Below are positions 9,186 through 17,444 of a DNA stretch of 64,000 nucleotides, one piece after another (positions within the stretch are counted from its first letter, which is position 1; each line of letters opens with the position of its first letter). Location: contig NZ_JFHD01000005.1 of the NCBI RefSeq assembly GCF_000698575.1, positions 215,530-279,529 on the forward strand, in the 5' to 3' direction. The notes under the pieces were generated by a model. The model did no database searches. It was given only the letters and a program-made list of their open reading frames with translations, and was not told the DNA's origin. Source of the stretch: Caballeronia zhejiangensis (GTDB taxonomy: Bacteria; Pseudomonadota; Gammaproteobacteria; Burkholderiales; Burkholderiaceae). The position numbers were made by a program, and so were the translations under genes.

Positions 9186-9788
9186 ATGCGCCGCCGATCG
9201 CCCCCTTCTCTCCTCGCCTCCACCACGTTCGCCTGTGCGCTTGCGTTCGCCGCCCCCTCTTCCGTGCATGCAGACGGCGACGACACTCCGTTCACCAACC
9301 TCATCGCCCTCGTCTCCCAACGGCTCGCACTCGCGGAGCCGGTCGCGCGCTGGAAGTGGGCGCATCACGAGCCGATCACCGATGCGCCGCGCGAAGAAGC
9401 GTTGCTCAAGCACGTCGAGGAAAAGGCCGGCGCCGCGCAGGTCGATCCCGAATTCGCGCGTCAGTTCTTTCGCGATCAGATCGAAGCCAGCAAGGATGTG
9501 CAGAACGCGCTCTTCGCGAACTGGCGCGCGCTGAAAGCTGCGCCGGAAGAAGCGCCGCCCGATCTCGCCAAGGACACGCGTCCGAAGCTCGATCGGCTGA
9601 CGCAGTCGCTCGTCTCGGCGCTCGCGCATGTCGAGCCGATCCGCCATGCCGAAGACTGCCCAGTGCGGCTCGCGGAAAGCGTCGCGCGATGGAAGCATCT
9701 GACGCGCTACAACTCGTCGATGAACGCGCCGCTCATGCGCGCGCTGTCGCACGTCTGCGCGTCGGGCGGCGTGGGCGCGGTCGGGTGA
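9186..9788 (+). CDS. Secreted chorismate mutase (AroQ-gamma type)
   Basis: A 200-residue protein with an N-terminal signal peptide (basic MRRR, hydrophobic core, likely cleavage after VHA near residue 29). The mature part resembles the all-helical gamma-class AroQ chorismate mutases: an early LVSQRLALAEPVARWKW helix, then a helix with FFRDQIEASKDVQ, and two Cys residues (in EDCPV and HVCAS) that could form a disulfide. The enzyme converts chorismate to prephenate, here in the periplasm or outside the cell, where its role is poorly understood and has been linked to host interaction in some pathogens. It converges with the nuclease gene 7 bp away. The start was chosen to give a clean signal peptide. 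Confidence 0.8.
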   Translation: MRRRSPPSLLASTTFACALAFAAPSSVHADGDDTPFTNLIALVSQRLALAEPVARWKWAHHEPITDAPREEALLKHVEEKAGAAQVDPEFARQFFRDQIEASKDVQNALFANWRALKAAPEEAPPDLAKDTRPKLDRLTQSLVSALAHVEPIRHAEDCPVRLAESVARWKHLTRYNSSMNAPLMRALSHVCASGGVGAVG

Positions 9789-9795
9789 CGGCGCG

Positions 9796-10941
9796 TCAGA
9801 TGGCGGACGCGAGCGTTGCGGCGACAAGCGGTGTCGCGACGAGACCGCGCGCGAGACGCTCGCTCAGAATTCGATAAGTGGACAGCTCGAACGCGGGAGA
9901 ATCCGCGCTTGCGCGCAGCGCGCCGGCTTCCTCGAGCGTGCCGGCCGTGCCGAGATAGCGCCAGTTGTCGATGACATGCCACGCGCGTTGCCCCGATGCC
10001 GCATCGCACTCTTCGATCGCGATAGCACCCGCATACGGCCAAGGCGCGCCGCGAACGTCGCCGGAACGCGACTTCGGCGCGCGGTTGTGCGCTGGACGCG
10101 CGCTCGCGATCCATTGCGCCTCGGCCAGCAATGCCCCGATTTCGCCGCCCGTCGCCTTCCATTCGAGACGACGCACCAGCGCGGAGAGACGCAGATCCTT
10201 CGCCGAGCGCCGCGGGCCGACGAGATGCGAACGCACACGCTGACGCAAGCGCACGCTGCGGCCAGCGTAGAGCGGCGCGTCGTCGTCGCCATAAAACATG
10301 TAGACGCCGCAGCCCGAAACGATCTGCTCGATCGTGTCCTCGTCGATGTGCGCGGCGAGGTGGAACCGGCGCGTCACGCGTTCGAGATGCGTGCGCATCA
10401 CATCCGGCGCATGCGCGCGATGCAGGTGCTGCCAGAATTGCCACAGCAAATCGGCATCGGCGAGCGCACGATGCCGCGCCGCCGGCACGAGCGCGTGGCG
10501 CGCGACGAGCGCATCGAGACCGTGACGGCTTTCCGCCGGATAAACGGCGCGGGAAAGCTGTACCGTGCACAGCACGTCGGGCGCGAAGCGAAGGTCCACG
10601 CGCCGGAATTCGTCCTTCAGAAAGCTGTGGTCGAAGTGTGCGTTGTGCGCAATGAAAAGGCGGCCCTTCATGCGGTCGAGCAAGCCGGACGCCAGCTGCT
10701 CGAACGTCGGAGCCTCGCGCACCATTGCATCGGTGATGCCCGTCAACTGTTGCACGAACGAAGGAATCGGCCGCTGCGGATTGACGAGCGATGTCCACTG
10801 CGACACGCCCGCCGGCCCGACTTCGACAACGCCGATCTCGGTGATTCGGTCCACGCCGAATGTGCCGCCGGTCGTTTCGAGATCGACGAAGACGATGGGT
10901 TCGGAGGGATAAGCGTAGCTTGCGGACGGATCGGGATGCAT
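9796..10941 (-). CDS. DnaQ-like exonuclease fused to GIY-YIG nuclease domain
   Basis: A 381-residue two-domain protein. Residues 14-170 form a DEDDh 3'-5' exonuclease like the DNA polymerase III epsilon subunit: Asp20 and Glu22 in FVDLETTG, Asp104 in HNAHFDHSFL, then His157 and Asp162. Residues 205-285 form a UvrC/Cho-like GIY-YIG endonuclease: GVYMFYG (212-218), LYAG (224-227) and an Arg-rich helix. The last 95 residues are not assigned. This architecture is known in actinobacteria and beta-proteobacteria and is inferred to work in DNA repair, but its role is not established. It is monocistronic and convergent with the chorismate mutase gene. Confidence 0.88.
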   Translation of the reverse strand: MHPDPSASYAYPSEPIVFVDLETTGGTFGVDRITEIGVVEVGPAGVSQWTSLVNPQRPIPSFVQQLTGITDAMVREAPTFEQLASGLLDRMKGRLFIAHNAHFDHSFLKDEFRRVDLRFAPDVLCTVQLSRAVYPAESRHGLDALVARHALVPAARHRALADADLLWQFWQHLHRAHAPDVMRTHLERVTRRFHLAAHIDEDTIEQIVSGCGVYMFYGDDDAPLYAGRSVRLRQRVRSHLVGPRRSAKDLRLSALVRRLEWKATGGEIGALLAEAQWIASARPAHNRAPKSRSGDVRGAPWPYAGAIAIEECDAASGQRAWHVIDNWRYLGTAGTLEEAGALRASADSPAFELSTYRILSERLARGLVATPLVAATLASAI

Positions 10942-11679
10942 CGTGAACGGCGAGAGACGGCGGGATGCGCCTTGGATGGAGCGAATGCTGGATTGCCCAT
11001 TCTAACGCAGCCGGAAGCGGCGGACTTTTACCGGAACAGTCGGTGGTCGGGACGAGTCGGCTTTTTTGGCTAGTTTTTGCTTCAGTTAAAACCACACCAT
11101 TTTGATAGTTTTCCATTAAGCCGATGCTGAATTTAACGCATCGCAATGGCGGATAACCCTTAAAAGCATTTCCGGATTATCAAGGATACGAGTTTGCGGC
11201 CGTCGCGGCTCGCTGAGCCGCAGGAAGGCGAACCTTGCGAGGCTTGGGCGAGGGCCGTTGCGCCGCGCTCGCCCGTGGCTGCCGCCCGCCAGCGTCCATT
11301 TAGGGCGCTGACCGTTTTCTCGCTTAGTTAATCGGTCCGCATTAAATTAAAATAGCGCAAGCACGGTTTATCGGCGAAAAAGAACGCGATGCAACGCGGC
11401 TTCTCCTATACCGAACGATATTAAGACTTTAGTGCCTCCTGGGCTGCACAGAGCATTATATTAATCGTCAGCGCCTTTCGTCTTGCCCGATTCTCCGACA
11501 TTAACCGACGTGCAAACTAAGTCGCAACTTAAATGTAATGAAACAAATCGGCGATGATTCCGCTCGACCGATTCGAGCAATGATGCCAAACGCTTGTCGC
11601 GTCTTCCTTATTGCGCGCAGCCGCCGCTCAAAAGCTTTCGCGACGCGGACGCGAACCCAAGTCCCACAAGGCTCCGGGC
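10942..11679 (-). other. Long intergenic region upstream of the nuclease gene
   Basis: About 740 bp with no supported coding sequence. GC drops towards the right, with AT-rich patches near 11070-11130 and 11340-11520. It should contain the promoter of the nuclease gene near 10950-11100. Apart from that, only scattered short frames are seen. Confidence 0.5.
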
Positions 11680-11708
11680 AAAAAAAAGCGCGACCGGGAA
11701 GTCGCGCT
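11680..11708 (-). terminator. Rho-independent terminator of the candidate small RNA
   Basis: An 8-bp stem (11687-11694 with 11701-11708), loop of 6 nt, and on the minus strand a run of eight T residues (11687-11680). It is a textbook intrinsic terminator that no annotated protein gene accounts for. Confidence 0.8.
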
Positions 11709-11764
11709 GACAAAGTTTGGAGATCTTTTTCCGTCAACGAAAAAGTCTGCTTCGGAAAGCAGAG
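11680..11764 (-). ncRNA. Candidate small RNA (about 85 nt)
   Basis: Read on the minus strand, a TATACT box is followed about 6 nt later by a compact unit. It has a 7-bp hairpin TCTGCTT-TCCG-AAGCAGA, then a CTTTTTC/GAAAAAG hairpin, a short single-stranded stretch, and an 8-bp GC-rich stem AGCGCGAC/GTCGCGCT followed directly by eight T residues. Promoter box, two small stem-loops and a strong intrinsic terminator within 100 bp, with no sensible reading frame, is the layout of a trans-acting or structural small RNA. It lies about 400 bp upstream of the porin gene on the opposite strand. The family is not recognised. Confidence 0.5.
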
Positions 11765-11769
11765 ACGAC

Positions 11770-11798
11770 AGTATAACGATGCGGCCCGCATTCATTAC
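11770..11798 (-). promoter_or_regulatory. Candidate promoter with operator-like palindrome
   Basis: A TATACT -10 box lies at 11775-11770 on the minus strand. The -35 region is poor (GTAATG at 17-bp spacing), but the spacer holds a perfect palindrome ATGCGG-C-CCGCAT (11779-11791). A weak -35 plus a spacer palindrome would suit a regulated promoter. Confidence 0.4.
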
Positions 11799-11906
11799 CC
11801 GCAAAAGCAGCAAACTTCTGTTTCAAATATCTCAACAATCGAATTTCCAGAAGTTTCCCGTTGTTTTCTTGCGGCAATCGTGTCGCGCATGCGCAACGTC
11901 ATTTGG

Positions 11907-11936
11907 TTGACACCGCATCTCTTACGACTTTATTCG
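11907..11936 (+). promoter_or_regulatory. Candidate porin promoter
   Basis: A consensus TTGACA at 11907-11912, 17-18 bp spacer, then TTATTC/TATTCG as a moderate -10. It would give a 5' leader of about 240 nt before the porin start. Confidence 0.45.
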
Positions 11937-11990
11937 CGGATAAACCCTTGTATATAAAGAAAAATATGCGTTCCATCGATCATTGCCGCA

Positions 11991-12011
11991 TCCACAATGA
12001 TTTATTGTGGA
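11991..12011 (+). promoter_or_regulatory. Inverted repeat in the porin leader
   Basis: Perfect 8-bp arms TCCACAAT and ATTGTGGA with a 5-nt spacer, about 170 bp before the porin start. It could be a regulator binding site or a leader RNA hairpin. Confidence 0.45.
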
Positions 12012-12182
12012 AATTGGAACGCCTAGCGCTGTAACACCGTCTTTACACTTCGTCTGGTCCGGAAACAAATGTGTCGGTGACGCCGATCCATTGCTCCTCC
12101 GCCCGCGCCTCTCGCAGCGCGCCGGAGCGAGGTTTCCTCAAAGCCTGGGTCCCCGGCCCTATCTGCTCTCGGAGTTACAAAG

Positions 12183-13325
12183 ATGAAAAAGACTCTCATG
12201 GTCGCCGCCCTGTCGGGCGTTTTTGCTACCGCCGCCCATGCGCAAAGCAGCGTCACGCTGTACGGCCTGATCGATGCGGGCATCACCTACACGAACAACC
12301 AGCAAGGCCACAGCAACTGGAAGGCGACGAGCGGTTCGGTCAACGGCAGCCGTTGGGGCCTGCGTGGTTCGGAAGACCTCGGTGGCGGCCTGAAGGCGAT
12401 CTTCACGTTGGAAAACGGCTTCAACATCATGAACGGCACGAACGGCCAGGGCGGTCGTGAGTTCGGCCGTCAGGCGTTCGTCGGTCTGTCGAGCAACCAG
12501 TTCGGCTCGATCACGCTCGGCCGTCAATATGACTCCGTGGTCGACTTCCTCGGGCCTCTGGCTCTGACGGGCACGCAATACGGCGGCACGCAGTTCGCTC
12601 ACCCGTTCGACAACGACAACCTCGACAACACGTTCCGCGTCAACAACTCGGTCAAGTACACGAGCGCGAACTACGCTGGCTTCAAGATGGGCGCGATGTA
12701 CGGCTTCTCGAACGAAGCCGGCGGTTTCGCGGATAACCGTGCGTACAGCGTCGGCGCGTCGTACAACTACGGCCCGTTGAACGTTGCTGCAGCGTACATG
12801 CAACTGAACAACGTCGGCTCGCCGACGAACAACACGGCCGGTGCGGTCACGACCGACAACACGCCTTTCGTCGCTTCGCGTCAGCGCATCTTCGGCGGCG
12901 GCATCAACTACGCGTTCGGCCCGGCAACCGTCGGCTTCGTGTTCACGCAGACGATGCTCGACAACGCGACGCAGCTGACGAACGTCGGCTCGCAAGGCGC
13001 TGGCAACATCGCGCTGAACGGCGACAGCATGCGCTTCACGAACTACGAAGTGAACGGCCGCTACAACCTGACGCCGGCTCTGTCGATCGCAGGTGCGTAC
13101 ACGTACACGGATAGCCGTATCGAAGGCGAAAAGCCGAAGTTCCACCAGTTCAGCCTGCAAACGGCGTATGCGCTGTCGAAGCGCACCGACGTCTACCTGC
13201 AAGGCGAATACCAGCACATGACCGACCAGGACGGCCTGCCGGTCGGCGCGGTGATCAACGGCGTTGGTATGTCGTCGAACGGCAACCAGGTTTCGGCGAC
13301 GGTCGGCATGCGTCACCGCTTCTAA
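12183..13325 (+). CDS. Gram-negative trimeric porin (OmpC-like, beta-proteobacterial type)
   Basis: A 380-residue outer-membrane channel for small hydrophilic solutes. The signal peptide MKKTLMVAALSGVFATAAHA is cleaved before Gln21, and the mature protein opens with SSVTLYGLIDAGI, the first strand typical of Burkholderia porins. Alternating aromatic/hydrophobic strands run to the C-terminal Phe in MRHRF that the BAM complex recognises. Codon use is strongly biased, as in highly expressed genes. A GGAG site precedes the ATG, a strong terminator follows, and the long leader holds an inverted repeat. It is a stand-alone transcription unit. Confidence 0.96.
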   Translation: MKKTLMVAALSGVFATAAHAQSSVTLYGLIDAGITYTNNQQGHSNWKATSGSVNGSRWGLRGSEDLGGGLKAIFTLENGFNIMNGTNGQGGREFGRQAFVGLSSNQFGSITLGRQYDSVVDFLGPLALTGTQYGGTQFAHPFDNDNLDNTFRVNNSVKYTSANYAGFKMGAMYGFSNEAGGFADNRAYSVGASYNYGPLNVAAAYMQLNNVGSPTNNTAGAVTTDNTPFVASRQRIFGGGINYAFGPATVGFVFTQTMLDNATQLTNVGSQGAGNIALNGDSMRFTNYEVNGRYNLTPALSIAGAYTYTDSRIEGEKPKFHQFSLQTAYALSKRTDVYLQGEYQHMTDQDGLPVGAVINGVGMSSNGNQVSATVGMRHRF

Positions 13326-13351
13326 GCTTCACAAGCAGTCCCGCTGTAGAA

Positions 13352-13378
13352 AAGCCGCTCTTCGGAGCGGCTTTTTTT
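13352..13378 (+). terminator. Rho-independent terminator of the porin gene
   Basis: A 9-bp stem AAGCCGCTC/GAGCGGCTT with a TTCG tetraloop and seven T residues, 27 bp after the stop codon. Confidence 0.92.
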
Positions 13379-13395
13379 CGTCGTTGCGCGTCGCT

Positions 13396-13947
13396 TCAGC
13401 GTGGATATCGGACGTCCAGGATGTCGATCTGCTGAATGCCTGCAGGCGTGTGCAACGGCACCGTATCGCCGATCTTCGCCTTTAGCAGCGCGCGCGCGAC
13501 CGGCGAGATCCAGCTCACGTAGCCGCGATCCAGATCGACTTCGTCGACGCCGACGATCGTCACCGTCTTCACGTCGCCGTCGTCGCCCGCGTAGTCCACC
13601 GTCGCGCCGAAGAACACCTGATCGACATTCTCCTGCTTGCTGCTGTCCACCACTTCCGCGAGATCCAGGCGCTTGCCCAGGAAGCGGATGCGCCGGTCGA
13701 TCTCGCGCAGCCGCCGCTTGCCGTAGATGTAGTCGCCGTTCTCCGAGCGATCGCCGTTCGAAGCGGCCCACGAAACGAGCCTGACGACTTCCGGGCGCTC
13801 CGTATCGAGAAGCTGCAGCAACTCGTCACGCAGCCGCTGATGGCCTTGAGGCGTGATGTAGTTCTTCGTGCCCGCCGGGACGTCGGGCTGGCCGAGTTCG
13901 AGGTCGTCGTCGGTGTCGTCCGACTCTTTGACAAATGCCTTGTTCAT
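13396..13947 (-). CDS. greB: Transcription elongation factor GreB
   Basis: A 183-residue Gre factor that enters the RNA polymerase secondary channel and stimulates cleavage of backtracked transcripts. The N-terminal coiled-coil region contains the acidic-tip segment ending NGDRSENGDYIYGKRRLREI. The second half is an FKBP-like fold ending in PAGIQQIDILDVRYP. The YGKRRLREIDRRIRFL pattern and length favour GreB over GreA. The start at MNKAFVKE was preferred to an ATG 60 bp upstream; there is an extra acidic N-terminal stretch of about 25 residues compared with the E. coli protein. The gene ends 18 bp from the porin terminator, convergent with it. Confidence 0.92.
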   Translation of the reverse strand: MNKAFVKESDDTDDDLELGQPDVPAGTKNYITPQGHQRLRDELLQLLDTERPEVVRLVSWAASNGDRSENGDYIYGKRRLREIDRRIRFLGKRLDLAEVVDSSKQENVDQVFFGATVDYAGDDGDVKTVTIVGVDEVDLDRGYVSWISPVARALLKAKIGDTVPLHTPAGIQQIDILDVRYPR

Positions 13948-14119
13948 GATGCCGCTCGTTGCCGATTGATGTCGAATTCCGGAATGTACTTGCTTTCGAA
14001 ACATCAACTTACCACGTCGAGGCCATCTTTCGTCGGAGGCGCATCGACCGAAAATTCGAAATTCTGGCCAAAACCCCTTCCTTTTCAGAATAGGCTTGGC
14101 TATAATTCCGCTTCTGCGT

Positions 14120-14196
14120 GCGGCTGTAGCTCAGTTGGATAGAGTACTTGGCTACGAACCAAGGGGTCGTGGGTTCGAATCCTGCCAGCCGCGCCA
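14120..14196 (+). tRNA. tRNA-Arg (ACG anticodon), copy 1
   Basis: A 77-nt cloverleaf with encoded CCA, acceptor GCGGCTG/CAGCCGC, anticodon loop CTACGAA (ACG). A TATAAT box at 14101-14106 suits its promoter. Confidence 0.97.
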
Positions 14197-14283
14197 CCTT
14201 TTCGGATGTTCTCGCTCTAACGAGGTCATCAAGCGCTTAACCATTAGCGCGTTGAAGTAACATAGTGTTGTACCGTTTTGCGT

Positions 14284-14360
14284 GCGGCTGTAGCTCAGTT
14301 GGATAGAGTACTTGGCTACGAACCAAGGGGTCGTGGGTTCGAATCCTGCCAGCCGCGCCA
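14284..14360 (+). tRNA. tRNA-Arg (ACG anticodon), copy 2
   Basis: Identical to the copy 87 bp upstream over all 77 nt. Only about 4 nt of upstream flank (GCGT) are also shared, so the duplication is essentially gene-sized or the flanks have diverged. Confidence 0.97.
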
Positions 14361-14368
14361 TCTTTCGA

Positions 14369-14396
14369 AGGGCCTTCCATATGGAAGGCCCTTTTT
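14369..14396 (+). terminator. Rho-independent terminator of the tRNA-Arg pair
   Basis: A palindrome AGGGCCTTCCAT/ATGGAAGGCCCT followed by TTTTTG, 8 bp after the second tRNA. Confidence 0.9.
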
Positions 14397-14421
14397 GTTT
14401 GTCCCGACCGTAGCGCGCAAT

Positions 14422-14913
14422 CTACTGTCGCGGCACCGAGCCGATATCGCCGATACCCAGGTCCGGCCTCGGCACATCCTCCACCGAAGCCACCGCGCTC
14501 GACTCCCCGATCGCCTCAGCCCGCGCGCCGAGCAGCGTCTGAGAACGGCGCGGGAATTCGTCGTCGACGGCATCGCCGAAAGCATGCCGCACGAACGCCC
14601 GCAGCAAGGCGATGCGTAGCGACGCGCCGCGCCCTTCCACGGGTTTGCCGTCCTTGCCGAACGTGACGGTGCAGACCACTTCCCCGCGCCCGTGATCGTG
14701 CATCTCGAGCTTGCAGGCGCGCTCCAGAACCACGGCCGCTGCATCCCATGACGTCGATGGCAGGAAACGCCCGTCCCAGGGCTTGCCGCGATCGTTGCCG
14801 CGAATGGACAGCGTCTCGCCGCTATCGGTGAAGTGGATTTCCCGGATGAATTCGTGCAGCCCGCGCGCGACCCAATAGTCGAGCGTGGCGCCTTCGAGAT
14901 CGGATGTGTTCAT
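14422..14913 (-). CDS. DUF2591-like phage-type protein
   Basis: A 163-residue soluble protein. The N-terminal part (LEGATLDYWVARGLHEFIRE, then FLPSTSWDAAAVVLERA) follows the pattern of DUF2591, a family of small phage-associated proteins in which an LDYWVA segment is followed by a W/F-x-PST-x-W motif. The C-terminal 45 residues are variable and polar. It has a GGAGAG ribosome-binding site and lies 62 bp from spoT on the same strand. Its place between a tRNA-Arg pair and spoT is compatible with a lone prophage-derived gene, but no integrase or att site was found. Its function is unknown. Confidence 0.6.
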   Translation of the reverse strand: MNTSDLEGATLDYWVARGLHEFIREIHFTDSGETLSIRGNDRGKPWDGRFLPSTSWDAAAVVLERACKLEMHDHGRGEVVCTVTFGKDGKPVEGRGASLRIALLRAFVRHAFGDAVDDEFPRRSQTLLGARAEAIGESSAVASVEDVPRPDLGIGDIGSVPRQ

Positions 14914-14975
14914 TACGGCGCTCTCTCCTGTTCGTCGAACGACGACAGGCATGCACGCCGCATACCCGCGCCGCG

Positions 14976-17372
14976 TCAGTAGTCGGCGCGCTCGCGGTCG
15001 ATGCGCATGCCGCCGTCCTGATTGCGGTGATGCGGTTCGTCGCTCGGACGCTCGCGCGCGATGCGCATCACGTCCGGATTGGTGCGCACGCGGCGCATGA
15101 CGTTCGCCAGATGCACGCGGTCGCTCACCTGGATCACGAAGCGCAGCAGCTTCGCTTCCTGCGACACGTCTTCGTCCATCGCGATATGCACGATGTTCGC
15201 GTCCGCCGACGTGATGTCCGCCGCGACGCGCGCGAACACGCCCTTCGTGTTCTTCACGAGCACCTTGACGGCGACGTCGAACAGACGGCCCGGCTGCGGC
15301 GCCCACGCGACGTCGATCCAGCGGCCCGGATCGCGCCGATGGATGCGCTGCGCCACGCGGCATTCGGTCGTATGGATGGCCATGCCGAGTCCGATGCCGA
15401 TATAGCCCATGATGTCGTCGCCCGGAATCGGTCGGCAGCACGGTGACAGTTGCACCGACATGCCTTCCGTACCCGTGATGACGACCGGCGGCGCGGTATT
15501 CGTGTTGTGATGCTCGCGATGCGGGTGATCTTCGTCATCGGCGATGCCGTTCATCAGCACCTCGATGCGCTTGGCCATGACCGCCGCCACGCGCCGGCCG
15601 AGACCGATATCGGCGAAGATTTCCTGACGCGTCTTGTTGCCGGTCCAAAGCACGAGCTTTTCCCATACTTCCGGCGTGACGTCGGATAGCGCGAGACCGT
15701 AACCCTTGAGACTCTGATCGACGAGCCGCTCGCCCAACTGGACCGACTCGTTCAGTCGCATCGTCTTCAGATAGTGACGGATGGCCGAGCGCGCCTTGCC
15801 GGTGCGCACGAAGCCGAGCCACGCGGGATTCGGCTTCGAGTACGGTGCGGTGATCACCTCGACGATGTCACCGCTCTTCAACTCCGTGCGCAGCGGCAGA
15901 AGTTCGTTGTTGATCTTCACCGCGACGCACTGGTTGCCCAGGTCGCTGTGAATCGAATACGCGAAGTCGAGCGCCGTCGCGCCGCGCGGCAGCGGCATGA
16001 TCTTCGACTTCGGCGTGAACACGTAGACGGCGTCCGGGAACAGGTCGATCTTGACGTGTTCGAGGAACTCGCTCGAGTCGCCCGCCTCGCTTTGGATGTC
16101 CAGCAGCGACTTGAGCCATTGATGCGCGCGCTTCTGCACGTCGTTCAGATCGGCGCCGCCGTTCTTGTAGAGCCAATGCGCCGCGACGCCCGCCTCGGCG
16201 ATCTCGTGCATCTTGCGCGTGCGGATCTGGAACTCGATCGGCGCGCCGAACGGGCCGACCAGCGTCGTGTGCAAGGACTGATAGCCGTTCACCTTCGGAA
16301 TGGCGATGTAGTCCTTGAATTTGCCCGGCACGGGCTTGTAGAGCGCATGCAGCGCGCCGATGCACGTATAGCATTCGAGCGCGCCCTCGACGACGACCCG
16401 AAAGCCGTACACATCGAGCACCTGCGAGAACGACAACTGCTTGTCGCGCATCTTCTTGTAGATGCTGTAGATCGTTTTTTCGCGGCCGGTGACTTCCGCG
16501 TTGATCTTCGCATCCGCGATGGTGCGCTGCACCGCTTCGAGAATCTTGCCGACCACTTCGCGCCGGTTGCCGCGCGCTGCTTTCACCGCTTTTTCGAGCG
16601 TCGCGTAACGATTCGGATTGAAGTTCGCGAACGACAAATCCTGCAACTCGCGATACGTATTGTTCAGACCGAGCCGATGCGCGATCGGCGCATAGATATC
16701 CAGCGTCTCGCGCGCGACGCGCCTGCGCTTTTCCGGCGGCACCGCGCCGAGCGTGCGCATGTTGTGCAGCCGGTCCGCGAGCTTGACGAGAATGACGCGC
16801 ACGTCGCGCGCCATCGCGAGCAGCATCTTGCGGAAGTTTTCCGCCTGCGCTTCCTCGCGATTGCGGAATTCCATCTTGTCCAGCTTGGACAAGCCGTCGA
16901 CCAGTTCCGCGACCTTGGCCCCGAAGCGCTCCGCGATTTCGGTCTTGGTCACGCCCTGGTCTTCGATCACGTCATGCAGCAGCGCCGCCATGATCGATTG
17001 CGCATCGAGCTTCCAGCCCGCGCAAATTTCCGCGACCGCGACCGGATGCGTGATGTACGGCTCGCCGCTCTGCCGATACTGGCCGAGGTGCGCTTCGTCG
17101 CTGAAGTGGAAAGCCGCCTTGACTTCCTTGATCTCTTCCGGAGTGATGTAGCTCGCGAGCGCGTTCGTGAGTTTCGCGATGGAAACGACGTCGTGCTTGC
17201 GCGGCTGCTCCGGCGTGGCGGTCGGCCCGAACAGATGGCGGAAGGATTGTTCGAGAACCGCGTCGATGTACTTGCGCGCCGCGTGCGGCTTTTCGGCATC
17301 GAGCATCGAGTCGGCGTCGACTTCGATATCGGGATCCACGGCGGTGGAGATGGGCAACGGTGTCTGACTCAT
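14976..17372 (-). CDS. spoT: Bifunctional (p)ppGpp synthetase/hydrolase SpoT
   Basis: A 798-residue RelA/SpoT homologue controlling the stringent-response alarmone. The N-terminal HD hydrolase domain is intact (ALLHDVIEDQG near residue 130 and KLADRLHNMRTL near 200). The synthetase domain has the G-loop region REKTIYSIYKKM and the motif KFKDYIAIPK, whose basic-x-Lys-Asp form is typical of bifunctional enzymes rather than RelA. TGS, a Cys-Cys-containing SPCCRPIPGD segment and a C-terminal ACT domain follow. GGAGGGGAAG precedes the start. It is downstream of rpoZ and gmk on the same strand, the classic order. Confidence 0.96.
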   Translation of the reverse strand: MSQTPLPISTAVDPDIEVDADSMLDAEKPHAARKYIDAVLEQSFRHLFGPTATPEQPRKHDVVSIAKLTNALASYITPEEIKEVKAAFHFSDEAHLGQYRQSGEPYITHPVAVAEICAGWKLDAQSIMAALLHDVIEDQGVTKTEIAERFGAKVAELVDGLSKLDKMEFRNREEAQAENFRKMLLAMARDVRVILVKLADRLHNMRTLGAVPPEKRRRVARETLDIYAPIAHRLGLNNTYRELQDLSFANFNPNRYATLEKAVKAARGNRREVVGKILEAVQRTIADAKINAEVTGREKTIYSIYKKMRDKQLSFSQVLDVYGFRVVVEGALECYTCIGALHALYKPVPGKFKDYIAIPKVNGYQSLHTTLVGPFGAPIEFQIRTRKMHEIAEAGVAAHWLYKNGGADLNDVQKRAHQWLKSLLDIQSEAGDSSEFLEHVKIDLFPDAVYVFTPKSKIMPLPRGATALDFAYSIHSDLGNQCVAVKINNELLPLRTELKSGDIVEVITAPYSKPNPAWLGFVRTGKARSAIRHYLKTMRLNESVQLGERLVDQSLKGYGLALSDVTPEVWEKLVLWTGNKTRQEIFADIGLGRRVAAVMAKRIEVLMNGIADDEDHPHREHHNTNTAPPVVITGTEGMSVQLSPCCRPIPGDDIMGYIGIGLGMAIHTTECRVAQRIHRRDPGRWIDVAWAPQPGRLFDVAVKVLVKNTKGVFARVAADITSADANIVHIAMDEDVSQEAKLLRFVIQVSDRVHLANVMRRVRTNPDVMRIARERPSDEPHHRNQDGGMRIDRERADY

Positions 17373-17444
17373 CTTCCCCTCCGTGGTGACGTGACGCGCT
17401 GGGTTGTCGGTTGCAAAAAATGAAACCGTGTGGAACTGCGGCCC

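Noticed and set aside
11501..11957. Frames of 60-140 codons across the candidate small RNA
   Set aside because: No ribosome-binding site; they run through the intrinsic terminator and have no protein-like composition.
14100..14400. A phage attachment site at the tRNA-Arg pair
   Set aside because: No repeated tRNA 3' fragment beyond the two complete genes and no integrase were found in the window.
15774..17423. A 549-codon frame antisense to spoT
   Set aside because: Arg/Asp-rich composition typical of the shadow of a GC-rich gene; spoT is certain from its motifs.
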